DNA from: Anaerolineales bacterium
GTDB lineage: Bacteria > Chloroflexota > Anaerolineae > Anaerolineales > Villigracilaceae
Length of the DNA: 64,000 nucleotides
Direction of reading: 5' to 3'
NCBI GenBank assembly: GCA_030583905.1
Contig: CP129481.1
Coordinates: 372,001-436,000, forward strand
Shown here piece after piece: positions 41,345 through 51,130 of this stretch. Numbering within the stretch: the first letter of the stretch is position 1; every line of letters starts with the position of its first letter. Both the position numbers and the translations under genes were made by a program. The notes beneath the pieces were generated by a model. That model ran no database searches and was not told where the DNA came from. It was given only the letters and a program-made list of their open reading frames with translations.

Positions 41345-42730
41345 TTTCAACGCCGCATTCAACGCCTGATCCAGCGAGCGGACTTCGACGATTTCGATTC
41401 CTTTCGGGTATTCTTCGCCCTTCCGCAACGCCTTGGGTACAATGGCAGTCTTGAATCCCAGTTTTTGCGCTTCGCGCAAGCGCGCCACCATCTGTCCGGG
41501 CATGCGCAATTCGCCTGCCAGACCGATCTCGCCGATCAACACTGCCTCGGCGCGGATGGGAACGTCCTTCCATGAAGAAGCGATGGCGGCGGCGACAGCC
41601 AAGTCCGCGGCGGGTTCGTCAATTTGGATGCCGCCGACCACATTCACAAACACATCCTGCTCGGCGAGTTTCAATCCCACGCGGCGAGTGAGCACGGCGG
41701 TAATTAATAACAAGCGGTTGAAGTCCACGCCGTTGGGGGTGCGGCGCGCATTGCCAAATTGTGTCGGGGAGGTCAATCCCTGCACTTCCACAAGGATGGG
41801 ACGCGTGCCTTCCATTGTGACGGCAATGGCAGAACCGGCGGCATTCACCAATCGCTCCGCTAAAAACGCCTCGGAGGGATTGGTTACTTCGATCATACCG
41901 CCTTCACGCATCTCGAACACGCCTACTTCAGATGTCGCACCGAAGCGGTTCTTCACCGAACGCAACAGACGATATGCCTGGAAACGATCGCCCTCCAAAT
42001 ACAAGACCGTATCCACGATATGTTCCAACACGCGCGGACCGGCAATCGAACCTTCTTTCGTCACATGACCGATCATGAAAACGGTCAACCCGCTGGATTT
42101 CGCCAACTCGCGCAATTGCGACGAACACTCACGCACCTGCGAAACCGAACCAGCCGACGAATCCAATTCAGAGAGGTATGTGGTCTGGATGGAGTCCACA
42201 ATCAACAGGTCCGGTCTTGATTCGCGCACGTGGTTGAAGATCACTTCAAGATTCGTCTCCGTCACCAACAGCAAATCCCTTGGCAGTTCCTTGCCTGTGT
42301 TGGTCAGGCGCATGGCACGCATCTTGATCTGCCGCTCGGACTCCTCTCCGGACACGTACAGGACTGTTTGCACTTTCGCCATCTCCATCGCCATTTGCAG
42401 CATCAGTGTGGATTTGCCGATACCCGGGTCGCCGCCGACAAGCACGATGGAACCGGGAACGATGCCGCCGCCAAGCACGCGCGCGAACTCGCCGATGGGC
42501 AGGTGAACGCGATCTTCCGCTTCGCCGCTGACCTCGGAGATGGGTCGCGGTTCCGAGCGGCCCGTCAGCCCGCGGACGTTTCCCGCCTTCTTGGAAACAG
42601 GTTCATCGTGGATGACTTCCTCCACCATGCTGTCGAATGCGCCGCATTGCGGGCACTTGCCCATGTAACTTGCGGAGACTCGCCCGCATTGCTGACAGAC
42701 ATATCGGGTATGGGTTTTTGTTTTTGCCAT
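41324..42730 (-). CDS. radA: DNA repair protein RadA
   Basis: A 468-residue RadA/Sms of normal length. N-terminal zinc ribbon CQQCG...CPQCG (about 11-32), Walker A GGDPGIGKST (about 102-111), RadA-specific KNRFG (about 260-264) and a C-terminal Lon-like domain with IGEIGLAGELRM. It is a helicase that drives branch migration in recombination. Start 42730 follows GGAGG; the frame is open to 42754. The last residues ADKRG are encoded by a dispersed repeat, so the natural C-terminus may have been altered. Confidence 0.95.
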   Translation of the reverse strand: MAKTKTHTRYVCQQCGRVSASYMGKCPQCGAFDSMVEEVIHDEPVSKKAGNVRGLTGRSEPRPISEVSGEAEDRVHLPIGEFARVLGGGIVPGSIVLVGGDPGIGKSTLMLQMAMEMAKVQTVLYVSGEESERQIKMRAMRLTNTGKELPRDLLLVTETNLEVIFNHVRESRPDLLIVDSIQTTYLSELDSSAGSVSQVRECSSQLRELAKSSGLTVFMIGHVTKEGSIAGPRVLEHIVDTVLYLEGDRFQAYRLLRSVKNRFGATSEVGVFEMREGGMIEVTNPSEAFLAERLVNAAGSAIAVTMEGTRPILVEVQGLTSPTQFGNARRTPNGVDFNRLLLITAVLTRRVGLKLAEQDVFVNVVGGIQIDEPAADLAVAAAIASSWKDVPIRAEAVLIGEIGLAGELRMPGQMVARLREAQKLGFKTAIVPKALRKGEEYPKGIEIVEVRSLDQALNAALKTADKRG

Positions 42731-42739
42731 TGTGCCTCC

Positions 42740-42767
42740 GCAGGGGCGACACATGCGTCGCCCTTAC
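42740..42767. repeat. GGGGCGAC...GTCGCCC hairpin repeat
   Basis: GCAGGGGCGACACATG faces CGTCGCCCTTAC. It lies between the divergent radA and WD40 lipoprotein genes and matches the design of the longer element at 45361-45399 (GTAGGGGCG with a variable centre). Confidence 0.7.
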
Positions 42768-42869
42768 AAAATCTTTGTGGTCAGTATAACAGAATTTTTG
42801 TTCTGTTTTTTTAGTCTGCTATACTTCAAGGTGCTATTGTCTTCGAAATATACGACAGGGAAATTTGAT

Positions 42870-44948
42870 ATGAAAAAAGTTATCTCAATTGTCATATTTA
42901 TATCAATTTTGTTGTCAGGTTGTATACCTGCAACATCTGTTCCAGCTTTAACAGATATTCCTTTCGTAAGTAAAACTCCCACTCATAAGCCTGTTCAAAC
43001 ATCAACCTTGCCCCCTGCTTCGACTCCGATTCCATCCACAGCGACCTTCAGCCCAATTGAAGCAATTTTAAATACATCTGGTCCATTTACATTAACTGAG
43101 TCAAATGTTGGAACTGAAATGAAGCTCTTAAACATAATCGGAACCGGCACAGCTTATGATATCGAATTTTCGCCAGATGGGAGACTCTTAGCCGTGGCTA
43201 CTGGACGCGGGGTTTTTCTTTACGACGGGATATCCTTTAAGCAAAATGGTTTTCTTGAAATGAATATCCCTGTATCAGCCATTGCATTTAGTCCTGACGG
43301 CGAAGCGCTGGCATTGGCTATGAATGGAAGGGTTAGTTTGTTAAATATAAACTCAGGACAGAAGATAAAGGATCTTGACGGCGAACTAGTCTCTGTCTCC
43401 AAGCTGGTGTATGGAGTTGGCGGCTATGTTGCAGCAATCGGCGGAACTTGTAGAGGATGCGGCTCGCCCCAAGTTGGGGTGATTTTATGGGATGCAAAAA
43501 CAGGGCGTCCACTCTTCTCACAGAAAAATATTGGCTTTTTTACTATTGGCTTGGAATTCACATCTGACGGAAAACACTTAATGTTTGGGGATGCTGGAAT
43601 TAGTGTGGTCGAAACAAGAACAGGTAAATCGATTGCTTCATTCAACAGTGGAGAAACACGAATTTCTGCCGCACTAGACGTGCCCTATAATTTCATTTTC
43701 AATAATGATGGGACAGGGTTATATATATCGAGCTATGAATATTCAAGTGAGTTTTTTAGTCTAAGTGAACAAACGCGTAAACGGTTTCCTCTTTGCGATA
43801 TCTATCTAACTGGCAATGGGAAAATTGGGGCCTGCCCAGAAGAACAAAAAATGTTGATTTTTGATCTTCAGAATGGGAACGAATTACAAAGCATAGACAT
43901 GGATATTGATGCTTCATCTCTGGGCAATATGTTTACTATTAGTCCTGATAGCAAATTCCTTGTTTATTATGGAAAAACCGGAATTAACATAATTAACCTA
44001 ACGACCAATGAAAAAATCTATGAAATCGAACTAACCGACTTTGGTATAGCAGAAACGGGCATTATTGAAATCGACGGAGATGAAAAATACGTTGTGGCAA
44101 CCTTGACTTCTGCTGGCCAAGTTGAAGTTTTCGATATTCAGACTGGCGAGTTGATTCGGAAATTAAAATCGGATTGTTGTGAGATTAAGGGCTTTAGTTT
44201 TGCGCCTGATCGCAAGACACTTGCCACTGTCGAAGAGAATTTGCTGGAATTGTGGGACTTACAAACCGGCGATAATATTTACATGATAGAACTCGAACGG
44301 GACTATTCTGGACCAATTGCTTTCTCATCAGATGGCTTTTCTGTTTTTCTGACCGACTTAATAGAGGACTATATAATAGAATTAGACTTGCAATCTGGAG
44401 TTATCACCAAACAAGGTGAAAACAGTTATCCATATAATTATGGTAGTCCCTACGCGGTTAACAACTATAATTTTAATTCTTCAGGGAATTTAATGTTACT
44501 TAGCTATGAGAGGAGTGACCAACAATATCATCCCTCATTTGAAGACGTAATAACAAAAGGTAAAATAATATTGCCCGTTGATGTAATAGCGGACCCTGAC
44601 TTTATTGAAACATTTTCATTTAGCCCAGATGGACAGTACCTTGCTTATGGAAATCTATCAGGTATTTTTGTTTGGAATATCAAGACCTTGAAAATTCAAT
44701 CAAAAATGGATGGGCATGATCTACGTGGGGCGGATGGGTGGCAGGGAAAAGTTGCATCTTTGATTTTCAATCATCAATCTAATCTTCTGGTTTCAGTTGG
44801 ACAGGATGAAACGATCCGATTGTGGAATCCCCGATTTGGGACGGAACTGCGCCGCCTAAATGTTTGTTGTTCTGTTGATTTCACTCCGGATGGACGGTAT
44901 TTGGTCACCTACGGAAAAGGAGTAGCCTATGTTTGGGGTATTCCATAA
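42870..44948 (+). CDS. WD40-repeat lipoprotein, AT-rich
   Basis: A 692-residue exported protein: signal peptide with lipobox LLSGC (about residues 13-17), a Pro/Thr/Ser linker (about 35-60), then WD40-like repeats with FSPDGRLLAVATG, FSPDGEALALAMN and DETIRLWNPR near the end. The last third has aromatic WD repeats closing a propeller. The upstream frame reading from 42732 runs through a repeat and is not part of it. The gene is markedly more AT-rich than its neighbours, suggesting recent arrival. The ligand is unknown. It shares the outer WD40 design of the giant receptor but lacks the inner domains. Confidence 0.82.
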   Translation: MKKVISIVIFISILLSGCIPATSVPALTDIPFVSKTPTHKPVQTSTLPPASTPIPSTATFSPIEAILNTSGPFTLTESNVGTEMKLLNIIGTGTAYDIEFSPDGRLLAVATGRGVFLYDGISFKQNGFLEMNIPVSAIAFSPDGEALALAMNGRVSLLNINSGQKIKDLDGELVSVSKLVYGVGGYVAAIGGTCRGCGSPQVGVILWDAKTGRPLFSQKNIGFFTIGLEFTSDGKHLMFGDAGISVVETRTGKSIASFNSGETRISAALDVPYNFIFNNDGTGLYISSYEYSSEFFSLSEQTRKRFPLCDIYLTGNGKIGACPEEQKMLIFDLQNGNELQSIDMDIDASSLGNMFTISPDSKFLVYYGKTGINIINLTTNEKIYEIELTDFGIAETGIIEIDGDEKYVVATLTSAGQVEVFDIQTGELIRKLKSDCCEIKGFSFAPDRKTLATVEENLLELWDLQTGDNIYMIELERDYSGPIAFSSDGFSVFLTDLIEDYIIELDLQSGVITKQGENSYPYNYGSPYAVNNYNFNSSGNLMLLSYERSDQQYHPSFEDVITKGKIILPVDVIADPDFIETFSFSPDGQYLAYGNLSGIFVWNIKTLKIQSKMDGHDLRGADGWQGKVASLIFNHQSNLLVSVGQDETIRLWNPRFGTELRRLNVCCSVDFTPDGRYLVTYGKGVAYVWGIP

Positions 44949-45011
44949 CATCCAATACTTATGATTTCAATAACGTTATAAGTTTATTGTTAATCCTACA
45001 AGGAGAACCTC

Positions 45012-45359
45012 ATGAAACTCGTATCCGATATTCTTATCGTTATCGTTGCCCTGCTGCACTTCTATTTTCTCTATCTCGAAATGTTCCTATGGGACAAACC
45101 GCGCGGGATGAAGACATTCCGCATGACAGAGGAACAAGCCAAACAGTCGAAGACCCTTGCCATGAATCAGGGACTGTATAACGGTTTCCTCGCGGCGGGA
45201 CTTATCTGGGGATTGTTCGCAGGTGATGCCGTGAAGATATTCTTCCTGAGTTGTGTCGTCATTGCGGGAATCTTCGGGGCGTTTACTGTCAGCAAACGCA
45301 TTTTTCACATTCAAGCCATCCCCGCTATTTTGGCGTTGGTGATCTTGCTGGTGTTTTAA
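45012..45359 (+). CDS. DUF1304 membrane protein
   Basis: A 115-residue protein with four hydrophobic spans and the family signature at the start: LHFYFLYLEMFLWDKPRGMKTF, then AMNQGLYNGFLAAGLIWGLF. DUF1304 proteins are small integral membrane proteins of unknown function. AAGGAG lies just upstream of the ATG. Followed by a very strong GC-rich hairpin. Confidence 0.92.
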   Translation: MKLVSDILIVIVALLHFYFLYLEMFLWDKPRGMKTFRMTEEQAKQSKTLAMNQGLYNGFLAAGLIWGLFAGDAVKIFFLSCVVIAGIFGAFTVSKRIFHIQAIPAILALVILLVF

Positions 45360-45360
45360 T

Positions 45361-45399
45361 AATATCGTAGGGGCGGGGTGCCCCCGCCCCTACGATATT
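45361..45399. repeat. GTAGGGGCG hairpin repeat, also a likely terminator
   Basis: AATATCGTAGGGGCGGG and its complement CCCGCCCCTACGATATT face each other around a few bases. It lies between the convergent DUF1304 and homoserine dehydrogenase genes and overlaps the stop of the latter. It belongs to the same family as 42740-42767. Confidence 0.85.
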
Positions 45400-46432
45400 A
45401 TTTCACAATATTCACAAAATCTGCGAAAAGACCATACGCCGTTTCCACGGGTCCGCCCGTCATACCGGGCTTTTCGGACAAGACAATTGAATAATCCAAA
45501 ATCACATCTGTCCTAAACGTGACACCTGTGCTCGAATTCATCATCCCATACAGCGGGGACGCCGCATCCACCAATTGTGGCGAGACGCTGGCTCGCACGT
45601 TCCCATCCACTTTTTCAGCAGAGCACACCAACTTATAGCGCTTACCTTCCGCTTTGGCTTTGGCGATCATCTCCGATGTAATTCCGCGAATACCCGTCGG
45701 GTTCACCTGTTGTGGGGTCAGCGGCGTATCCCATAACACCGTCACCAGCGCCGCCACCTTGATCGCCGCATCCCAACCATCCACGTCGTTGGTCGGGTCG
45801 GTTTCGGCGAGACCGATCTTCTGCGCATACTTCAACGCCTCCTCGTAAGATTCGCCACTTTCCATTCTGGACAGGATGACATTGGTGGTGGCGTTGAAGA
45901 TGCCCTTGAAGGATGTCAACTCTGCAAGCGGAAACGCATCTCTCATGACCGAGAAAACGGGTGCGCCTCCCAGCACAGTGGATTCAAACCTGAACATTTT
46001 CCCCTTCTCTGCCGCTAACGCGGTCAACTCGCGATAGCCATGCACCACGGGACCTTTGTTTGCCGTAATGGCATGCATGCCCAACTCCAGCGCCGTGCGG
46101 ATGTGATCAAGCGCGGGCAGACCGGTCTGCATATTGACGGGGGAGTTTTCAAACATGATGTTGGCTTGGGAATGTTTGATGACATCCAGCGAGCTCTTTA
46201 CTTCTAAAGTAGAAAGAGGAAAGATATCTTTTCCACTCTCCACAAGTTCCAAAGTTTTTTCAATATCCAAGCCATTCAGGTTGACAGCATGTCCGTGACT
46301 GCCAGTGGAGATGCCGGTGAACGAAAAGGTGACATCATAGTTGGATTTGAGCAGATTCTGTTTGCGGATCAATAATCGTGCCAGCGCGCGGGCGACATTG
46401 CCAAATCCGATGAGGGCGAGGTTGTAGTGCAT
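45398..46432 (-). CDS. hom: Homoserine dehydrogenase
   Basis: A 344-residue enzyme of the short type without an ACT domain. NAD(P)-binding GFGNVARALARLL (about 9-21), the nucleotide/substrate region HAITANKGPVVHGY and the catalytic block YEEALKYAQKIGLAETDPTNDVDGWDAAIKV are clear. It reduces aspartate semialdehyde to homoserine for threonine and methionine synthesis. Lack of ACT suggests no threonine feedback through that domain. Neighbours are unrelated. Confidence 0.93.
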   Translation of the reverse strand: MHYNLALIGFGNVARALARLLIRKQNLLKSNYDVTFSFTGISTGSHGHAVNLNGLDIEKTLELVESGKDIFPLSTLEVKSSLDVIKHSQANIMFENSPVNMQTGLPALDHIRTALELGMHAITANKGPVVHGYRELTALAAEKGKMFRFESTVLGGAPVFSVMRDAFPLAELTSFKGIFNATTNVILSRMESGESYEEALKYAQKIGLAETDPTNDVDGWDAAIKVAALVTVLWDTPLTPQQVNPTGIRGITSEMIAKAKAEGKRYKLVCSAEKVDGNVRASVSPQLVDAASPLYGMMNSSTGVTFRTDVILDYSIVLSEKPGMTGGPVETAYGLFADFVNIVK

Positions 46433-46458
46433 GAGTTAAGTTCTCCTGTGTCAAATAT

Positions 46459-46505
46459 CAGGTGTCAAGCGGATGCCAAACATGGCACTTGGTACCTGAC
46501 ACCTG
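46459..46505. repeat. CAGGTGTCA inverted repeat
   Basis: CAGGTGTCA (46459-46467) faces TGACACCTG (46497-46505), with inner GCCA/TGGC. It fills the gap between the SCO1664-like gene stop and the homoserine dehydrogenase start. Confidence 0.7.
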
Positions 46506-46508
46506 ACA

Positions 46509-47219
46509 CTAAATTGGCGGATAGGGATATGCCCTGCGTCCCTGCAATGGGCGGGGGAAGAGTTTGGTTGCTTTCAACTCTTCGGCGCGGAGAAGCATGG
46601 CGCGGATTTCGCCCGGGCTGAGATACTGCTCGAAGAGGACAGACCAATTGTCGGTTTGGGAAAGAGGCGCGAGCAGGTCATCTGGAATTGGCTGACCGGC
46701 GAAGTCCCATAGCACGGTGCGGAGTTTCGGTTCTTCGTGGAAGCAGATCCCGTGGTCAATGGCGTAAAGATGAAGCGTTTCATCCTCAAAGAAAACGTGA
46801 CTGCCCTTGCGGTCGGCGTTGTTGGCGAGGACGTCAAAGAGGACAACGGGGCGCAGTTTTTGTTTATCTTCAGGCGTGAAGTTGAAGTAGTGATATTCGA
46901 TATCGTAGTTGATGTAATGTTGCAGCGAGCCGGGACCGTAGGGACCGTCTTCGCGATAGACGGTGAAAGGGACGATGTGAAAACCGAGCGCTTCGCTCAG
47001 CACATACGCAGCGACTTCGCGCAGAGCGAGGGTGTTGTCGGGGAAGTCCCAGAGCGGCTGTTCGCCTTTGCTGGGTTTGTACACGGCTTGGAACGTTTCC
47101 CCTTCATGATGCACATCCACAAGAAAGGTGTAGTTACTGCCAAGCATGAATTGACCGCGAAGTTCGTATTCGCCGTCTGTGAGCGCTGTGCGGATTTTTG
47201 GAGAAGGGGGAATGCTCAT
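46509..47219 (-). CDS. SCO1664 family protein (kinase-like)
   Basis: A 236-residue protein of the SCO1664 family: GSNYTFLVDVHHEGETFQAVYKP, LREVAAYVLSEALGFHIVP, LFDVLANNADRKGSHV and AIDHGICFHEE. The order (glycine loop, Lys, DxxxNxxDRK, IDHG) is that of a PI3/4-kinase-like or HipA-like fold, so ATP binding is plausible. It is usually found beside DUF3090, as here. The frame opens with GTG 47237; ATG 47219 is chosen but neither has a clear ribosome site. Function not established. Confidence 0.82.
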   Translation of the reverse strand: MSIPPSPKIRTALTDGEYELRGQFMLGSNYTFLVDVHHEGETFQAVYKPSKGEQPLWDFPDNTLALREVAAYVLSEALGFHIVPFTVYREDGPYGPGSLQHYINYDIEYHYFNFTPEDKQKLRPVVLFDVLANNADRKGSHVFFEDETLHLYAIDHGICFHEEPKLRTVLWDFAGQPIPDDLLAPLSQTDNWSVLFEQYLSPGEIRAMLLRAEELKATKLFPRPLQGRRAYPYPPI

Positions 47220-47225
47220 AACGAT

Positions 47226-47275
47226 GTCGAAGGTCACAGATCAAAGGTCTGTGACGCTTGACTTGTGACCTTCGA
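47226..47275. repeat. GTCGAAGGTCAC nested hairpin repeat
   Basis: GTCGAAGGTCAC (47226-47237) faces GTGACCTTCGAC (47264-47275). Inside, GTCACAGA faces TCTGTGAC. It lies in the 70-base gap between DUF3090 and the SCO1664-like gene and overlaps the upstream GTG start option. Confidence 0.75.
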
Positions 47276-47288
47276 CGTATGACTGAAC

Positions 47289-47816
47289 TTAATGAAGGTG
47301 ACCGTTCTTCTTCGGGCAGAAATGTCCTTCCGGTTCCATCGGCTGACCGCATTGCGGACATACGGGACGTCCACGCGAGGAGACTTCCTGTCCCCAGCGG
47401 GCGAGCATCCGCACCTGTGTGCGTGTTGCCCAAAACCGAACCTGCGCGGCGGATTCCGGCTCTTCCTCCTCCGTCAGCAGTTCCTTGGTGAAGATCACAA
47501 CGCGGTCGCGGTCCTTGTCGTAGCCCAAGCCGATCTCGCCCGCGCGGTAGAGCGGGTCGACGGGCGGGTTGATGCGCATGGCATCCTCCACATAGTCGCC
47601 GGAGGCTTCTTCCAATTCAGGATTTTGCTGGCTGACCTGCGCAAGGAATTGTTCAATGCCGATGGCAAGCGAAAGCAATTGCGCCTTTTCGATGATAATG
47701 GTGATGGTGCGCGTGTCTTGGTAGGCTTGCAAATAAAAGACGCGCTGACCGGGCTTGCCGATGGCGTCCGCGGTAATGTGATCACAGGGGTCAACGTCAA
47801 TTTCGAAGCGTGCCAT
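47289..47816 (-). CDS. DUF3090 family protein with C-terminal zinc ribbon
   Basis: A 175-residue protein matching DUF3090: N-terminal FEIDVDPCDHITADAIGKPG, QRVFYLQAYQ, EKAQLLSLAIGIEQFL and the acidic middle. The C-terminal CPQCGQPMEPEGHFCPKKNGH is a zinc-ribbon-like tail usual for the family. Function is unknown. It is upstream of the SCO1664 partner in the same direction. The pair recurs in Actinobacteria and Chloroflexota, often with a phosphoglycerate-mutase-like gene, which is absent here. Confidence 0.9.
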   Translation of the reverse strand: MARFEIDVDPCDHITADAIGKPGQRVFYLQAYQDTRTITIIIEKAQLLSLAIGIEQFLAQVSQQNPELEEASGDYVEDAMRINPPVDPLYRAGEIGLGYDKDRDRVVIFTKELLTEEEEPESAAQVRFWATRTQVRMLARWGQEVSSRGRPVCPQCGQPMEPEGHFCPKKNGHLH

Positions 47817-47881
47817 AAGTTACCTTTTTGGTGAGTATACCAGTAAAGTATAATGCAAACATCTTTGCCAAAGGAGATGCC

Positions 47882-49561
47882 ATGTACGACAAAACCATGC
47901 TCGACGAACTGAAAAAATCGCTTTCCAAATGGGAGGAAACCTCCCTCAAAAAAGCATTGCATCAACTGCCCGAACGCGCCGACGAATTTATCACTACCTC
48001 CTCCGAACCGATCAACCGCCTCTATACGCCGCTCGATCTGGCGGATATGGACTACAACGCCTCCATCGGACTTCCGGGCGAATACCCCTACACAAGAGGA
48101 GTCCACCCGACGCTTCACCGCTCCAAATTGTGGACGATGCGCATGTTCGCGGGCTTCGGCACCGCGGAGGAGACAAACGCCCGCTTCAAATACTTGCTCG
48201 AGCAGGGTCAGACCGGCTTGAGCATTGCCTTCGACCTGGCGACGCTGATGGGCTACGACACCGACCAGCCCGAAGCGCTGGGCGAGTTCGGCAAATGCGG
48301 CGTGGCGATCTCGTCGCTGAAAGATATGGAGATCCTGCTGGACGGAATTCCGCTGGATAAAGTCTCATCCAGTATGACCATCAACTCGCCTGCCGCGATC
48401 ATTTGGGCGATGTACATCGCCGCCGCTGAAAAGCAGGGTGTGCGCTCCGATCAATTGCGCGGAACGACTCAGAACGACATTCTCAAGGAATTCATCGCGC
48501 AGAAGGAATACATCTTCCCGCCCGAACCTTCCATGCGCCTCGTCGTGGATACGATGGAGTTCGGCGCACAGAAAGTCCCACAGTGGAATACGATCTCCAT
48601 TTCAGGCTATCACATCCGCGAGGCGGGTTCGACTGCCGCACAGGAACTGGCGTTCACGCTGGCGGATGGCTTGGAGTATGTCCGCTGGGGGATCGAGCGC
48701 GGCATGGATGTGGACGAATTTGCGCCGCGTCTGTCGTTTTTCTTCAACGCGCATAATGATTTCTTTGAGGAGATCGCCAAGTATCGCGCCGCCCGCCGCA
48801 TCTGGGCGCGCGAAATGCGCGAGACCTTCAAAGCAAAAAATCCGCGTTCGTGGCTGATGCGCTTCCATACACAGACGGCGGGTGTCTCGCTCACGGCACA
48901 ACAGCCGGAGATCAACGTTGTCCGCGTGGCGATACAGGCGCTTGCCGCCGTTCTCGGCGGGACGCAAAGCCTGCACACGAATTCATTGGATGAAGCGCTC
49001 GCCCTGCCATCCGAGGAAGCAGTGACCATCGCCCTGCGCACCCAGCAGATCATCGCGGAGGAATCAGGCGTGACGAATACCGTGGATCCGCTTGGTGGGA
49101 GTTACTTCGTCGAAGCGCAAACAAACCGAATGGAGAAAGATGCGTACGCATACTTCCAGCGCATCAAAGACTTGGGCGGCGTCATCCCTGCCATCGAAAA
49201 AGGCTTCATGCAGAGTGAGATCTCCGATGCGGCGTATCGTTATCAGCGTGAGATCGACACGAACATCCGCAGGATCGTGGGTGTGAATGCGTATCAGGAA
49301 AACAAACCGTTGAGCATTCCCATCTTGAAAATGGATCCGAACGGATATGACCGCCAGGTGGCGCGTTTGAACGAGATACGCAAGACGCGTGACAGCGGGC
49401 GCGTGGGGCAAACGCTGGATAGATTGCGGATCGCGTGCGAAGGGACCGAGAACACGATGCCGTACATCATGGAATGTGTCCATGCGTATTGCACGCTCGG
49501 CGAAATTGTGGGTGTCATGACGAAGGTCTTTGGAAAATATGAAGAACCGACGATGATCTAA
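47882..49561 (+). CDS. icmA: B12-dependent acyl-CoA mutase large subunit, isobutyryl-CoA mutase type
   Basis: A 559-residue acyl-CoA mutase without the cobalamin-binding domain, so it needs a separate small subunit not seen here. The barrel shows [22 protein letters not shown] and [18 protein letters not shown]. The two residues that hold the carboxylate in methylmalonyl-CoA mutase, Tyr89 and Arg207, align with Phe (in RMFAG) and Gln (in IAQKE), as in isobutyryl-CoA mutase. [24 protein letters not shown] and [16 protein letters not shown] also follow IcmA. It likely interconverts isobutyryl- and butyryl-CoA. Start 47882 follows AAAGGAG. Databases would probably call it methylmalonyl-CoA mutase. 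Confidence 0.85.
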   Translation: MYDKTMLDELKKSLSKWEETSLKKALHQLPERADEFITTSSEPINRLYTPLDLADMDYNASIGLPGEYPYTRGVHPTLHRSKLWTMRMFAGFGTAEETNARFKYLLEQGQTGLSIAFDLATLMGYDTDQPEALGEFGKCGVAISSLKDMEILLDGIPLDKVSSSMTINSPAAIIWAMYIAAAEKQGVRSDQLRGTTQNDILKEFIAQKEYIFPPEPSMRLVVDTMEFGAQKVPQWNTISISGYHIREAGSTAAQELAFTLADGLEYVRWGIERGMDVDEFAPRLSFFFNAHNDFFEEIAKYRAARRIWAREMRETFKAKNPRSWLMRFHTQTAGVSLTAQQPEINVVRVAIQALAAVLGGTQSLHTNSLDEALALPSEEAVTIALRTQQIIAEESGVTNTVDPLGGSYFVEAQTNRMEKDAYAYFQRIKDLGGVIPAIEKGFMQSEISDAAYRYQREIDTNIRRIVGVNAYQENKPLSIPILKMDPNGYDRQVARLNEIRKTRDSGRVGQTLDRLRIACEGTENTMPYIMECVHAYCTLGEIVGVMTKVFGKYEEPTMI

Positions 49562-51030
49562 GTATCAGATTCGAAGTTCAGAGACGTGGAGACGGGTTGT
49601 GAATCCGTTTCCACGTTTTTGTTTCTGCGGATCTCCAACAGCCTGCGGATGCGTGTGTATTTTTCGCGCGTCAGTGGATAGGACCAGGCGAGGATGACCG
49701 TTCCAAGCAGAATGGTAACGCCGATGAAGGAGACCAGCAGGCGGATCGAGAACAGAGCCGAATCGGATTGCGTGAATTGGGCTGCGTCGGCGGGCGGAGA
49801 TTGATAACCCGACCAGCCGAGCACTTGCAATGTAATGAAGATGACCAGCGCCCCCGTCAACTTGCGGATGAGGGTGCGGATACCGTAGTAGATGCCCTCC
49901 TGCCTGCGCCCCGTGCGGAGTTCGTCCCATTCGATCACATCGGGCAGGATGGAGTCTGGCAGAACGTACGCGGCGGAAACGCCAACTCCTGCCATTGCGG
50001 CGATAAGTAGAAGGTATTCCACATCTCCCTGCGGGATCGTGAAAATCAATGTCTGCACGATGATCCATGCTGACATGCCAACGATGTATGCCCTGATCTT
50101 GTTATACCGTCTCGCAAACCACAGCCAGAACGGCACGAACAGGATACAGACCGACATCAACACGCCAAAGAACGCGGATTCGAGTGCAAGGTCAATGCCG
50201 AAGATATTGATCTTCGCGAGCAAGTCTCCCTGCGCCACCCAATACAACAAAAAGAACGGAAACGTAATGGCGACCATGTCCACTGCCGACCAGTTGAACA
50301 TATAGATTCCCGCCGCATATCGGAACGGGACATTTTGCCACGCCATCTTTAGCGACTCTCGGAAAGGAAGCGGTTCCTCTTCGCGGGAGGAATATCGCTC
50401 GCGCACGAACAAACCGATCAGAAAGAGCGGCAGCGATCCGACCGCGCCGAAGATGGCTCCCGCGGTCATGAATCCCTGCTGCTGGGTTCCTCCACCGGCA
50501 AGGACGCCGTCCACGATCATGGGTGCGGTGACGACCACGGTGATCGCGGCGACCAATTGAAAGACCGTGCGGAAGCTCGAAAGTGAGGTGCGCTCGTCAT
50601 AATCACGCGTCAATTCGGGAGTCAGAGAAAGGAAAGGCATGACAACCAGCGTGGTCAGCGTATCTGAGAGCATGAAGGCAAGCGTTACGTAGACCAGCAA
50701 GCCGATCTGGCTCTCCCAGTTCGGCGCGGACCACAGGATGACGAAACTCAGTCCAAATGGAAATGCGAACCACAACAGGAACGGACGCCTGCGCCCGTAT
50801 TTTGTTTTGATGCGGTCGCTCAAGAGTCCGATGAGCGGGTCGTTGATGGCGTCCCAGATGATTCCAACCAGCGCGCCGATGGACGCCAGCCGCGGCTCGA
50901 TGCCGACCACGTCCGTGAGGTAGATGGCATAGAAGATCGAGCGCATCATACCAATGCTGGCAGGACCCAGGTCACCGGAGCCGTATAACAATTTCAACCA
51001 GAAGGGGAGCGACGATTTTTTCAAAATCAA
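49558..51030 (-). CDS. MFS transporter, GPH-type sugar/cation symporter family
   Basis: A 490-residue transporter with about twelve spans. Family segments are [44 protein letters not shown] and [26 protein letters not shown], close to the glycoside-pentoside-hexuronide:cation (MelB-like) group. It should carry a sugar or sugar-acid with Na+ or H+. No glycosidase lies beside it. Its stop overlaps the acyl-CoA mutase stop by four bases (convergent). Confidence 0.9.
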   Translation of the reverse strand: MILKKSSLPFWLKLLYGSGDLGPASIGMMRSIFYAIYLTDVVGIEPRLASIGALVGIIWDAINDPLIGLLSDRIKTKYGRRRPFLLWFAFPFGLSFVILWSAPNWESQIGLLVYVTLAFMLSDTLTTLVVMPFLSLTPELTRDYDERTSLSSFRTVFQLVAAITVVVTAPMIVDGVLAGGGTQQQGFMTAGAIFGAVGSLPLFLIGLFVRERYSSREEEPLPFRESLKMAWQNVPFRYAAGIYMFNWSAVDMVAITFPFFLLYWVAQGDLLAKINIFGIDLALESAFFGVLMSVCILFVPFWLWFARRYNKIRAYIVGMSAWIIVQTLIFTIPQGDVEYLLLIAAMAGVGVSAAYVLPDSILPDVIEWDELRTGRRQEGIYYGIRTLIRKLTGALVIFITLQVLGWSGYQSPPADAAQFTQSDSALFSIRLLVSFIGVTILLGTVILAWSYPLTREKYTRIRRLLEIRRNKNVETDSQPVSTSLNFESDT

Positions 51031-51130
51031 TTCCTAAAAAGTTCGCGCAAGTGTAGCACGAATTGGAGAAAAAACATCTTTTTTTATACGTGCTAATCAA
51101 CAAGTACCATTTAGCGATAAAATAGACTTC

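Noticed and set aside
42732-42869. N-terminal extension of the WD40 lipoprotein
   Set aside because: The upstream codons run through a hairpin repeat, and a signal peptide with ribosome site starts at 42870.
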